NCBI RefSeq assembly: GCF_031846245.1 | Contig: NZ_JAVRIC010000018.1 | Location: forward strand, 22,829-86,828 | Length of the DNA: 64,000 bases | Source: Banduia mediterranea | GTDB taxonomy: Bacteria; Pseudomonadota; Gammaproteobacteria; Nevskiales; Nevskiaceae | Direction of reading: 5' to 3' | Shown here: piece after piece, positions 49,482 through 57,570 of the stretch | Numbering within the stretch: the first letter of the stretch is position 1 | How the letters are laid out: each line of letters begins with the position of its first letter | Position numbers and translations under genes: made by a program | Notes under the pieces: generated by a model | What the model saw: the letters and a program-made list of their open reading frames with translations, nothing else | What the model was told of the DNA's origin: nothing | Database searches by the model: none

Positions 49482-49931
49482 TCAGGATAGGGTTGACCCG
49501 TCCTTGGCGGTATCGGGACCTGTTTCGGGGGGAACGGACCATTCCGTAAGGGGTGAGATTTGTACCGGCGTCGCGCCGAGCAGACAGTATCGGTTCTCGA
49601 TCCGGACCAGCAGCAGTCGTTCCCGTGTGCCAACCGGCATCACCTGAACCAGCTGGAGCGGACCGTCGCTTCGAACGAAGCTGCCGCGTCGGCGCACCAG
49701 GTACCAGGCCAAAGCGCCCGCAGCGATGACGATGACCAACGGCATCAGCAGTTCAAACAGGCCCGGCCCCTCGGGCCCTCCATTCTGGGCGGCGGCGATA
49801 CCGCAGACCAAGCTCGCCGGCAGGGCGGCGGCAATACACCGCGCGAGGCTCGGCCATGCGCGGCCCGTCGCGCCCCGCGTCGCAATCGCGGATTCAGCTC
49901 CGGTTCGAAACTTCACAATTGATTCACGCAT
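49482..49931 (-). CDS. FliO-like membrane protein in the T3SS cluster
   Basis: A 149-residue protein. A signal/TM segment near residues 30-48 and a second TM at about 59-79 are followed by a short cytoplasmic domain, GPLQLVQVMPVGTRERLLLVRIENRYCLLG, the characteristic pattern of the FliO family (VGxRERLxLVxxxxxxLLLG). FliO helps assemble the flagellar FliP ring. Non-flagellar systems are usually described as lacking it. It is the first gene of the minus-strand T3SS operon. Confidence 0.75.
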   Translation of the reverse strand: MRESIVKFRTGAESAIATRGATGRAWPSLARCIAAALPASLVCGIAAAQNGGPEGPGLFELLMPLVIVIAAGALAWYLVRRRGSFVRSDGPLQLVQVMPVGTRERLLLVRIENRYCLLGATPVQISPLTEWSVPPETGPDTAKDGSTLS

Positions 49932-49949
49932 CTTGGCTACCTTTTAGGG

Positions 49950-49979
49950 GCAGCCTCCGACGAGATACGCCGAGGCTGC
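49950..49979. promoter_or_regulatory. 8-bp dyad between divergent T3SS operons
   Basis: GCAGCCTC (49950-49957) and GAGGCTGC (49972-49979) form a perfect inverted repeat with a 14-bp centre in the 106-bp gap between the FliO-like gene and the kinase gene. It is a plausible binding site for the adjacent FixJ-type regulator, or a hairpin in the leader. Confidence 0.5.
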
Positions 49980-50037
49980 GGGGGGCAGCAGCGTAACGGT
50001 CGTACCGGGGATCGGAAAGTAAGCCGGAGACAGGTAA

Positions 50038-51165
50038 ATGGAAATGCCGGTTCAAAGCACCGCCCTACGTTCAGGCGCCTGCACCCTCAATCCCGCGCCC
50101 CGCGCTTCGGTCGCGGATGTCGATGCCGACGCCGTGGTTCAGGCGCTGCATCTGGCCGCCGCGATCTTCGACGACAGCGGTCGCCTGCTCAGCCACAACG
50201 CCGCTTTCGCCAGTGATTTCACGCCGCCGCCGGAGCTGACCCGCCGCGCTTTCGAATCCCGCTTCCAGCCGTTCGCGGATGTGGACCTTCCACACGAAGC
50301 GGGCACCGACGAAGTCTATTGTCCGTCCACGGGACGCTCGTATTCCCTGGCCTGGTCGAACCTGGGGCATGGCCTGCGATTGCTGACGGCGCTGGACCTG
50401 AGCGATCGTGTCGAATGGGTGCGCCGTCACCGCGCGCTGCAGGACCAGCTGCTGTTCACCTCGCGCGCGATGTCGGTCGGCGAGATGGCGACCACGCTGG
50501 CACATGAGCTGAACCAGCCGCTGGCGACGATCATCAACTATCTCGGTGCCGGCCAGCGTCTGATAGAGAAGCTGCCCGGCTTGCCGCCACGGCTCAATGA
50601 AGCCTTGGACATGGCGCGCTCCCAGGCCGAACACGCGGCCGCGGTGATCGCCCGCGTCCGTGAATTCGTGCGCACGCGCGAACCGCGGCGCGACATCCAT
50701 CACGTCGGCGAATTCGCATCCCACGTCGTGCAGCTGCTGCAGCTCGAAGCGCAGAAACACCGTGTGCTGCTGCGTGTCGAGATCGCGGACTCGCTGCCGG
50801 AAGTCAGGGTCGACCGCGTGATGATCGAGCAGGTGCTCGCCAACCTCGTCAAGAACGGGATCGAGGCGATGCGCACCACGCCGCCGGACGAACGCATCGT
50901 GAGGGTCGGTGCACGATTGAACGCCGACGGCCGGGTTCAGATCCGTGTCTCCGACCGCGGCTGCGGTCTCGCCGACACCACGGTGCAACAACTGTTTGCG
51001 CCGTTCTTCACTACCAAGAGCAACGGCATGGGCGTCGGTCTCGCGATCTGCCGATCCATCGTCGAATTTCACGAAGGCAATCTGTACTTCGAGGACAACC
51101 CAGAGGGTGGCGCAAGCTTCGTGTTCACCCTGCCCGCAGCATCACAAGAGGCTGAGCAACCATGA
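50038..51165 (+). CDS. sensor histidine kinase (FixL-like, cytoplasmic)
   Basis: A 375-residue kinase with no TM helix. A PAS-like domain (about 35-125), a dimerisation domain with the phospho-acceptor His156 in TTLAHELNQPLATI, and an ATPase domain with NLVKNGIEAM, DRGCGL and GMGVGLAI. The PAS part lacks an obvious haem His motif, so the signal is unknown. It overlaps the regulator gene by 4 bp and heads the plus-strand T3SS operon, so it very likely controls the system. Confidence 0.9.
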   Translation: MEMPVQSTALRSGACTLNPAPRASVADVDADAVVQALHLAAAIFDDSGRLLSHNAAFASDFTPPPELTRRAFESRFQPFADVDLPHEAGTDEVYCPSTGRSYSLAWSNLGHGLRLLTALDLSDRVEWVRRHRALQDQLLFTSRAMSVGEMATTLAHELNQPLATIINYLGAGQRLIEKLPGLPPRLNEALDMARSQAEHAAAVIARVREFVRTREPRRDIHHVGEFASHVVQLLQLEAQKHRVLLRVEIADSLPEVRVDRVMIEQVLANLVKNGIEAMRTTPPDERIVRVGARLNADGRVQIRVSDRGCGLADTTVQQLFAPFFTTKSNGMGVGLAICRSIVEFHEGNLYFEDNPEGGASFVFTLPAASQEAEQP

Positions 51166-51773
51166 ATTCTGGCAACGTGCAGGTCTTTCTCGTCGACGAC
51201 AACGAACCGTTCCGCCGGTCCACCGCGTGGCTGCTGGAAGCCGCCGATCTGGACGTTCGCGATTTCCCGAGTGGCCCCGGCCTGCTCGATACGATCGCCC
51301 AGGAATCACCGACGACCACGGCAAGCTGCCTGATCAGCGATGTACGCATGCCCGGCATGAGCGGACTCGAACTGATGGAGGAACTGCGCCGCCGCGAGGT
51401 CAGGCTGCCGATCGTGTTCGTCACCGCGCATGGCGATGTGCCCCTGGCGGTGGAAGCGATGCGGCGCGGCGCCTCGAACTTCATCGAAAAACCGTTCGAA
51501 GGCGAAACCCTGGTCCACGCGGTACGCATCGCCGTGCACGAGCCGCCGCCCGCCTCGCGCAACCCCTCGCAATGCGAAGAGAAGCTGTCACGCCTGACGC
51601 CGCGCGAACGCCAGGTCATGGATCTGGTCGTTACCGGCAAGCTCAACAAGACCATCGCCGACGCGCTCGACATCAGCATCAAGACCGTCGAACTGCATCG
51701 CGCCAACATGATGAGCAAGCTCGGCGCGCGCAATGTGCCGCAACTGGTGCGACTGGTACTCGGCTACGCATGA
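51162..51773 (+). CDS. FixJ/LuxR-type response regulator
   Basis: A 203-residue regulator with a receiver domain (acidic D12, D13, phospho-acceptor D60, K110) and a C-terminal LuxR helix-turn-helix (LTPRERQVMDLVVTGKLNKTIADALDISIKTVELHRANMM region). It forms a pair with the kinase. LuxR-type regulators also govern SPI-2 (SsrB). Overlaps sctQ by 4 bp. Confidence 0.93.
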   Translation: MNSGNVQVFLVDDNEPFRRSTAWLLEAADLDVRDFPSGPGLLDTIAQESPTTTASCLISDVRMPGMSGLELMEELRRREVRLPIVFVTAHGDVPLAVEAMRRGASNFIEKPFEGETLVHAVRIAVHEPPPASRNPSQCEEKLSRLTPRERQVMDLVVTGKLNKTIADALDISIKTVELHRANMMSKLGARNVPQLVRLVLGYA

Positions 51774-52873
51774 GTGTTGCGCCCCACCGACTGGACGCGC
51801 GCACGCTCGGTTACGGCTCTCTGGCGGAACAGCTGCCGCGATTCGATCCAGCCGCCGCTCGACTGCGTCGCCAACTGTTCGCCCGCTCCTGCCGCCTCGC
51901 CAGCGCCGACGGCAGCCTGAGTCTGCACCTCGGCCAGCCCGGCGGCGCAGCGGAGACCGCGAGTGAGTGGATGCGACTGCGTGGCGACGAACTCAGGATC
52001 TGGCTGCGGGTGCAGCCCGGCCCCTACGTCAAGGGACTCGGCGACGGCGCCTGGCATGACTACCACGGCGAATCCCGAACCCTGGCCTGGAGCCTGGCCC
52101 ACGAATCGGTACTCGCGGCATTCCACCACGTGTTCGGCGTGGCCCTGGAAGCCGAAGGCGCGGCCGTTCCCGAACAGTCCCCGGACGAGTGGCGTGCGCT
52201 CGATCGCCCACTCGACTGGCGTCTCGATCATCGTGGTGCCTCGATTCACGGGCGCATCGCCTTGAGTCCGGCGGCGCTGGCGCGCATCGCCGCGATCGAG
52301 CGTTGGCAGCCCGCCGCGTCGCGCCCGTCGACGCATTGCGCGGCCTTGCCGGCCAGCGCGAGGCTGAGCCTGCGCGCGCCGGCCATCAGCGCCGCCGCGC
52401 TGCGCGAATTCGAAACCGGTGACGTTCTGGTGCTCGATACATACAACCATTGCCGACAGAACCTCGCGCTGGAGGCCGCCGGCCGCCACTGGGCGGTCCA
52501 ACTCGATGAACGTTCGCGCCCGATGCTGTTGTCGTCATCCATTCACCCGCCGATCGAGCCATCTCAAAGCAGGGAGACCCACACCATGTCCGACGCCCCA
52601 CCCCAGCCCGCCGGCGACGCAGCGGAGGCGACTCCTGCCACGTCGCCACTGGACGCCGCGATGCTGGAGCTGACGTTCGATATCGGCACGCTGCCGAGCA
52701 GCGTCGGCGAGCTTGCGGCACTGCAGGCCGGTTACGTGTTCGAACTGCCACAGACACTCGAACAGACCCGCACCACGATCCGCGCCAACGGCCGCGCCGT
52801 GGGCCACGGTGAGCTGGTCGCGGTTGGCGACAGCCTCGGCGTACTGATCCTGGATCTGGATGGACTTCAGTAG
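51770..52873 (+). CDS. sctQ: T3SS C-ring/sorting platform protein SctQ
   Basis: A 367-residue protein with a variable N-terminal part and two FliM/FliN-like SpoA domains, the last at the C-terminus (TLPSSVGELAALQAGYVFELP, NGRAVGHGELVAVGDSLGVLI). It forms pods under the injectisome. ATG at 51770 overlaps the regulator stop. An internal start with a strong Shine-Dalgarno at 52586 probably makes the C-terminal SctQ-C as a separate product. Confidence 0.9.
   Translation: MSVAPHRLDARTLGYGSLAEQLPRFDPAAARLRRQLFARSCRLASADGSLSLHLGQPGGAAETASEWMRLRGDELRIWLRVQPGPYVKGLGDGAWHDYHGESRTLAWSLAHESVLAAFHHVFGVALEAEGAAVPEQSPDEWRALDRPLDWRLDHRGASIHGRIALSPAALARIAAIERWQPAASRPSTHCAALPASARLSLRAPAISAAALREFETGDVLVLDTYNHCRQNLALEAAGRHWAVQLDERSRPMLLSSSIHPPIEPSQSRETHTMSDAPPQPAGDAAEATPATSPLDAAMLELTFDIGTLPSSVGELAALQAGYVFELPQTLEQTRTTIRANGRAVGHGELVAVGDSLGVLILDLDGLQ
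52586..52873 (+). CDS. sctQ: SctQ-C, internal translation product of sctQ
   Basis: In-frame ATG at 52586 preceded by AGGGAG with 9 bp spacing. It yields 95 residues covering the last SpoA domain. Several known SctQ proteins (YscQ, SpaO, SsaQ) are made in full and short forms from internal starts, and the two forms assemble together. The RBS here is better than that of many real genes. Confidence 0.7.
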   Translation: MSDAPPQPAGDAAEATPATSPLDAAMLELTFDIGTLPSSVGELAALQAGYVFELPQTLEQTRTTIRANGRAVGHGELVAVGDSLGVLILDLDGLQ

Positions 52874-53525
52874 CCTCAGCCCCGGCTTCGTCATCGCGAT
52901 CGTCGTCAGCCTTGCGCTGGCGCCGTTCGTCGCGGTGATGGTCACCTCGTTCACCAAGATCGTGGTGGTGCTGAGCCTGCTGCGCAATGCCCTGGGCTTG
53001 CAGCAGGTGCCGCCCAATGTGGTGCTCAATGGACTGGCGATCATCCTGTCGATCTACGTGATGTATCCGGTGATCCTGGACACACACGAAGCCATCGAGC
53101 AACGCGGCCAGGAACTGCCCGAGCAGAAGATGGACCTGCAGCGCATGCTCGATCTGGTGGGGCACGCCAAGGAGCCGTTGCGCGAATTCCTGATTGCCCA
53201 TTCCAGCGATACCGAACGCGTATTCTTTCTCGAAAGTGCGCGCCGCTTCCTGCCGGACGAGCGACGCCAGAGCCTCGGCCCGCGCGACTACATCGTGGTG
53301 GTGCCGGCCTTCACGGTCAGCGAACTGACCGCCGCGTTCCAGATCGGCTTCCTGATCTTTCTGCCGTTCCTGATCATCGATCTGATGGTCTCCAACATCC
53401 TGCTGGCGCTGGGCATGATGATGCTGTCACCAACGCTGGTGTCGCTGCCGTTCAAGCTGCTGCTGTTCGTGTTCATGGACGGCTGGGCCAAGCTGGTCCA
53501 CGGCCTGGTGCTGACTTATGGCTGA
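52860..53525 (+). CDS. sctR: T3SS export apparatus protein SctR
   Basis: A 221-residue FliP/YscR protein with four TM segments and the family start (VAVMVTSFTKIVVVLSLLRNALGLQQVPPN) and VSNILLALGMMMLSP near the end. Five copies form the export gate with SctS and SctT. It overlaps sctQ by 14 bp. Confidence 0.96.
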   Translation: MDFSSLSPGFVIAIVVSLALAPFVAVMVTSFTKIVVVLSLLRNALGLQQVPPNVVLNGLAIILSIYVMYPVILDTHEAIEQRGQELPEQKMDLQRMLDLVGHAKEPLREFLIAHSSDTERVFFLESARRFLPDERRQSLGPRDYIVVVPAFTVSELTAAFQIGFLIFLPFLIIDLMVSNILLALGMMMLSPTLVSLPFKLLLFVFMDGWAKLVHGLVLTYG

Positions 53526-53531
53526 GCGCTG

Positions 53532-53798
53532 ATGGGATTCGACATCGTGCGGCTGACGCAGGACGCCCTGTGGCTGGTGCTGCTGCTGTCCGCCCCGGCG
53601 ATCGTGGCAGCGTCGATCGTGGGCCTGATCGTCGCCTTCTTTCAGGCCGCGACACAGCTGCAGGAACAGACCCTGGCATTCACCGTGAAGTTCGTCACCA
53701 TCGTCATCGTGCTGTTCCTGACGGCCAGCGTGCTCGGCGGCACGCTCTACAATTTTGCCGACCGGATCTTCACCGAGTTTCCGGGCATGACGAACTGA
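53532..53798 (+). CDS. sctS: T3SS export apparatus protein SctS
   Basis: An 88-residue FliQ/YscS protein with two TM hairpin helices (LWLVLLLSAPAIVAASIVG and VKFVTIVIVLFL). It lies 6 bp after sctR and 4 bp before sctT, the canonical order. Confidence 0.95.
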   Translation: MGFDIVRLTQDALWLVLLLSAPAIVAASIVGLIVAFFQAATQLQEQTLAFTVKFVTIVIVLFLTASVLGGTLYNFADRIFTEFPGMTN

Positions 53799-53802
53799 GC
53801 GC

Positions 53803-54594
53803 ATGAACGGCTTCGATTCGGTCGGTGAGGTGATGCTGGCACTGGCACTGACGGTGCCGCGCATCGCCGCGGCGTTTCTGGTGCTGCCGCTGATGAGCAG
53901 CGAAACCGTGCCGGCGCTGGTGCGCAACAGCTTCTACGTGAGCCTGGCAATCATCGCGCTCCCGGTGGCGATGAGCGCGGCGCCGATGGGCGCAATGGGC
54001 GCCGGAACCTGGCCGCTGGTGATCCTCAAGGAATTGCTGATCGGCGCCCTGCTGGGCTTCACCTTCGGGTCCGTGTTCTGGGCGCTGGGCACGGCCGGCG
54101 GCATGATCGACACACAGATCGGCGCCAATTTCTCCAACGTGGTCGATCCGATCCAGGGCCATCAGACCTCGCTCACCGGCCAGCTGTTCTCGCAGCTCGC
54201 CGCCTGGCTGTTCATGGCCAGCGGCGCCTTTCTGGTGTTTCTGGACATCCTCATGAGCAGCTATCAGCTGTGGCCGGTGCAGAACGTGCTGCCCGCACTC
54301 AACCCGGCCGGCGCCGGCTTCATGGTCGGCCAGCTCAGCTACCTGATGAGCAGCGCCCTGCTGTTCGCCGCGCCGGCGATGGTGGTGATGTCGATCGTGG
54401 ATTTCTCGTTCGGCCTGGTGAACCGCTATGCACAGCAGCTCAACGTGTTCGCACTGACCCTGCCGATCAAGGCCTGGCTGGCGCAGTGGGTGATCCTGCT
54501 GACGCTGGGCCTGATCGTGGAAGTGGTGTTGCGCAAGCTGTTCCAGAACCGCGAATTGATCGAGGTCTTCAAACGCCTGCTGCCGGTGCCCTGA
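53803..54594 (+). CDS. sctT: T3SS export apparatus protein SctT
   Basis: A 263-residue FliR/YscT protein with about seven TM segments and the conserved LKELLIGALLGFTFG and GGMIDTQIGANFSN regions. It caps the SctR/SctS assembly. The plus-strand operon ends here; sctU follows on the opposite strand, 43 bp away. Confidence 0.95.
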   Translation: MNGFDSVGEVMLALALTVPRIAAAFLVLPLMSSETVPALVRNSFYVSLAIIALPVAMSAAPMGAMGAGTWPLVILKELLIGALLGFTFGSVFWALGTAGGMIDTQIGANFSNVVDPIQGHQTSLTGQLFSQLAAWLFMASGAFLVFLDILMSSYQLWPVQNVLPALNPAGAGFMVGQLSYLMSSALLFAAPAMVVMSIVDFSFGLVNRYAQQLNVFALTLPIKAWLAQWVILLTLGLIVEVVLRKLFQNRELIEVFKRLLPVP

Positions 54595-54637
54595 AGCCCT
54601 CCGAGACGAGCTTGCCGCTTCGGCAGCAAGGCGACGC

Positions 54638-55696
54638 TCAGCGCAAGCCGCGCATCGACTCCGCCCAGCGCAGGATTTCCGCGACCGCTTCGAAGAAGTC
54701 GGCAGAGATGTATTCGTCGACCGCCACATTGGCGTGCAGCCCACGTGCCAGATCGATGTTCTGCAACACCGGTACGCCGGCCTGCTCGGCGGCCTCGCGA
54801 ATCAGGCGGGCCTCGTAGCCCTCGCCCTTGGCGCTGACCACCGGCAGATCCGTTTCGCCCGGCTCGTAGCTCAGGGCCACCGCAACATGGGTGGGGTTGA
54901 CCACCACCACATTGGATTTTCGCACCGACGCCAGCATGTTCTGCTGAGACCACTCGTGATGCAGCTCGCGGCGACGGCCCTTGACCATAGGATCGCCCTC
55001 GGTGTTCTTGACTTCGTCGCGAATGTCGCGGCGGCTCATCATCAGGTTCTTGATGAACACGAAGCGCTGATAGTTCGCGTCCAGCACCGAGACGAAGAAG
55101 AACACGAACACCACCCAGATGCCGATCCACATCAGCGAGCGCCACCAGGCGTGCAGGATGTCCGGCGGGCTCGCGTCCGGCAGCGACAGGATCGGCGGCA
55201 GCATCGCACGCAGCACCAGCACGCCGATACCGAGCAAGGCCGCGCTCTTGAAGACCGATTTGAAGACCTCGACCAGGTTCTCCTGCGAGAACATGCGCTT
55301 CATGCCGTCCACCGGATTGATGCGCTCCATCTTCGGCACCAGACGCTTGAGCGCAAACAGCGGGCCAACCTGCAGAAAGTCGGCGGCGATGCCGACCACG
55401 CTGGCGAATATCAGCAGCGGCAACACCGCCCGCATCAACAGCATGAGATCGAGTTGCAGGGTATTCAGCAGATCGGCCGGGCGATGCTGGCCAACACCGA
55501 TGAAGCTGGCTTCGAAGGCGTCCGCCAGATGCTGGTAGACCCAGCCGGCCAGCAGCGGCGCCATCGCCAGCCACAACATCAGCAGCAGCGTATTGGTAAG
55601 CTCCTGGCTGCGATGGACCTCGCCTTCCTTGCGTGCGTCCTTGAGCCGTTTCGGGGTCGGCTTTTCGGTCTGATCGCCGCCTTTGGGCTTGCCCAT
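54638..55696 (-). CDS. sctU: T3SS substrate-specificity switch SctU
   Basis: A 352-residue FlhB/YscU protein. N-terminal GDQTEKPTPKRLKDARKEG motif, four TM segments and a cytoplasmic domain with the NPTH self-cleavage site in VVVVNPTHVAVAL. Cleavage there switches export from needle to later substrates, with SctP. I start it at 55696 because upstream codons lack the family pattern. It is inverted relative to sctRST, unlike most clusters. Confidence 0.95.
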   Translation of the reverse strand: MGKPKGGDQTEKPTPKRLKDARKEGEVHRSQELTNTLLLMLWLAMAPLLAGWVYQHLADAFEASFIGVGQHRPADLLNTLQLDLMLLMRAVLPLLIFASVVGIAADFLQVGPLFALKRLVPKMERINPVDGMKRMFSQENLVEVFKSVFKSAALLGIGVLVLRAMLPPILSLPDASPPDILHAWWRSLMWIGIWVVFVFFFVSVLDANYQRFVFIKNLMMSRRDIRDEVKNTEGDPMVKGRRRELHHEWSQQNMLASVRKSNVVVVNPTHVAVALSYEPGETDLPVVSAKGEGYEARLIREAAEQAGVPVLQNIDLARGLHANVAVDEYISADFFEAVAEILRWAESMRGLR

Positions 55697-55835
55697 GAAT
55701 ATCCGCTCGGAGTCGGTGCAAGCGAGAATCATGGCACCGCAACCGGGGATTCCCGGCCGGCATAGGGTAAGTCCGAGGTTCACGCCGCCGCGTGGCGAGT
55801 CTAGGATCGTCACAGCTCCGGGGGGAGTCCGCGTG

Positions 55836-56201
55836 ATGCAGACGTATGCCATGAAAGTTCAATCCACAGACAATAGCCGCATCGCCCTGATCGATGCCCT
55901 ACGAACGCCTGCCCTGAGGCCCGCCTTTCAGGCGGAAACCCTGGAAGGCAAAGGGCTTGCATCGACGGGCAGCCTGGAATCCGCAACGGCCAGCCAGTTC
56001 GCGGCAGAACGCCTGGTGGCGGCCAACGAGGCGCATGCCGATCCCGGCGAATGGCTGCTGTCGCTGGATGCCTGGTCCGACATCGCGCCGGGCTCGCGCG
56101 CGCTCAAGGCCGAGGCCGCCACGCCGGACTTCGACCTGGCCGACCCCGCCGCCAGCGCACAAGGCCTGGCCGATCACATACTCGCCGCGCTGAGCGGCTG
56201 A
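55836..56201 (+). CDS. hypothetical protein, T3SS cluster
   Basis: A 121-residue protein that I do not recognise. The first 60 residues are polar, the rest is Ala-rich and acidic with two likely helices (TASQFAAERLVAANEAHADPG). The ATG at 55836 is preceded by GGGGGAG, which decides the start; the frame is open upstream but overlaps sctU. It is coupled (TGATG) to the next gene and divergent from sctU. A role as regulator, chaperone or substrate of the T3SS is possible. Confidence 0.6.
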   Translation: MQTYAMKVQSTDNSRIALIDALRTPALRPAFQAETLEGKGLASTGSLESATASQFAAERLVAANEAHADPGEWLLSLDAWSDIAPGSRALKAEAATPDFDLADPAASAQGLADHILAALSG

Positions 56202-56905
56202 TGGCCGACGCCCCGCTTGCGGCCGCTGCCGAATCCTGGCGCGAGGCGGCGGCACGCCTCGCCGAGGGGCTGCATCAAAGTCCGGACGATGAAACGCGCC
56301 TGGCGGTGCTCAAGCGCGTCTGTCGTCGCTTCGGCTATCTCGGCTATCCGGGTTTTCTCAAGCTGATGCTGATCGTTGCCGACAGCGACAACACCCCAGC
56401 CAAGCGCGATCTGGCCGCGGCGCTGGCGCTGGCGCTGAAGCGCCATGACCTGCCGACCGGTCAGCTCACATCCTGGGGCACCACCGACCTGTGGAAGGCC
56501 AGCGGCGACAACACGCGAGCGATCAGCGCCAGCGTGCTCAACGGCCAACACCTGGGCGTAGCGCCGCGACGCAGCTTCGGACCGCTCGAATATCTCACCG
56601 TCTGGTACTGCCAGCGGACGCAACGCCCCTACCTCAGCGACAGCGGCTATCACGACGCAGTGGTCAAGCTGGTCGGCCTGCTCAATAACAGTGACGACGC
56701 GCGCGGCCTGTATCCGATCAAGATCGAAACCGATCTCGCCACCGAGCCGGAGGGTGCCTACACCCGCCAGACGCGCAGCCGCCTCGGCACGCTGGCCAGC
56801 GCCTGGAAACGTGGAGACGGGCCCCTGCAGGTGGCCGACCAACTCATCGGCAAGCCGAAGGCTGGCAGCGATACGCATCGCGACTGGATACTGCTGAACC
56901 TTTGA
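56201..56905 (+). CDS. hypothetical protein, coupled to the preceding T3SS gene
   Basis: A 234-residue soluble protein, no family recognised. The N-terminal half is helical (AESWREAAARLAEGLHQSP, RVCRRFGYLGYPGFLKLMLI), while the second half contains FGPLEYLTVWYCQRTQRPYLSD and a Trp/Lys-rich end. It overlaps the stop of the previous gene and ends inside a 16-bp tandem repeat. The location between sctU and the effector operon makes it a candidate T3SS accessory or secreted protein. Confidence 0.65.
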   Translation: MADAPLAAAAESWREAAARLAEGLHQSPDDETRLAVLKRVCRRFGYLGYPGFLKLMLIVADSDNTPAKRDLAAALALALKRHDLPTGQLTSWGTTDLWKASGDNTRAISASVLNGQHLGVAPRRSFGPLEYLTVWYCQRTQRPYLSDSGYHDAVVKLVGLLNNSDDARGLYPIKIETDLATEPEGAYTRQTRSRLGTLASAWKRGDGPLQVADQLIGKPKAGSDTHRDWILLNL

Positions 56906-56940
56906 GGGGCTGAACCTTTGAGGGGCTGAACCTTTGAGGG
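56894..56940. repeat. three tandem copies of a 16-bp unit
   Basis: CTGAACCTTTGAGGGG occurs at 56894-56909 and 56910-56925, with a third copy lacking its last base at 56926-56940. The first copy contains the stop codon of the upstream gene, so slippage here leaves the protein unchanged. Confidence 0.9.
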
Positions 56941-56979
56941 CGTCCCCCGCAGCAGAGGTCCGTCGGATTCGACGGCGGC

Positions 56980-57570
56980 TCAGGACTGGTGATGATCGGA
57001 CCAGTGCGTCTTGTTCTGCTCGAAAAACAGAGCGGTCTTGCCGAAATGCTTGGCCGTGCCCGCCGGCCGGAAACCGAGCCGGCGCAACACAGCCGGAACC
57101 GATTCATGCCGCAGGTCGCAGAAGGACACCAGCCGTGGCAGCGCCAGCGTCGTGAACGCGTGGCGGCAAAGCTGATGACCCATTTCCACCGCCAGGCCGC
57201 CATTCCAGTGCGCCGGCAGCAGGCGCGCGCCGATCTCCACGTCTTCCGTATCCGGCACCGGCATCAGCGAATAAATTCCGACGAACCGGTCCTGCCGGTC
57301 CCGCGCCGCCCACACTCCCAAGCCGGGATTCTGCGCATAGAAACCGTTCATCCAGTCCACCAGCACATGTGCCTGCAGAAGGTTCTGCAAACGATCATCC
57401 AGCAACCAGCGACCGACCAGATCGGAACGGTCCAGCTCCAGCAGGCCCGCCGCATCGCGCGCACGCAACGGACTCAGCTGCAAACGCTGCGAACGCAGAA
57501 AAGCGGTGTCCCTGACCCACTCCAGGACACCGCCGGCGCCGGCCGATGATGTGACGGCGTCTGCCCCCAT
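56980..57570 (-). CDS. GNAT family N-acetyltransferase
   Basis: A 196-residue RimJ/RimL-like acetyltransferase with LQLSPLRARDAAGLLEL at the start, WAARDRQDRFVGIYSL and the acetyl-CoA binding segment DVEIGARLLPAHWNGGLAVEMGHQL. It begins at the ATG that overlaps the stop of the MIIA-domain gene (TGATG), so both are translated from one message. Its substrate is unknown; a protein N-terminus or a small molecule is possible. Confidence 0.82.
   Translation of the reverse strand: MGADAVTSSAGAGGVLEWVRDTAFLRSQRLQLSPLRARDAAGLLELDRSDLVGRWLLDDRLQNLLQAHVLVDWMNGFYAQNPGLGVWAARDRQDRFVGIYSLMPVPDTEDVEIGARLLPAHWNGGLAVEMGHQLCRHAFTTLALPRLVSFCDLRHESVPAVLRRLGFRPAGTAKHFGKTALFFEQNKTHWSDHHQS

Noticed and set aside
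54595..54637. Possible bidirectional terminator between sctT and sctU
   Set aside because: Only a weak 5-bp stem without a T run is visible.
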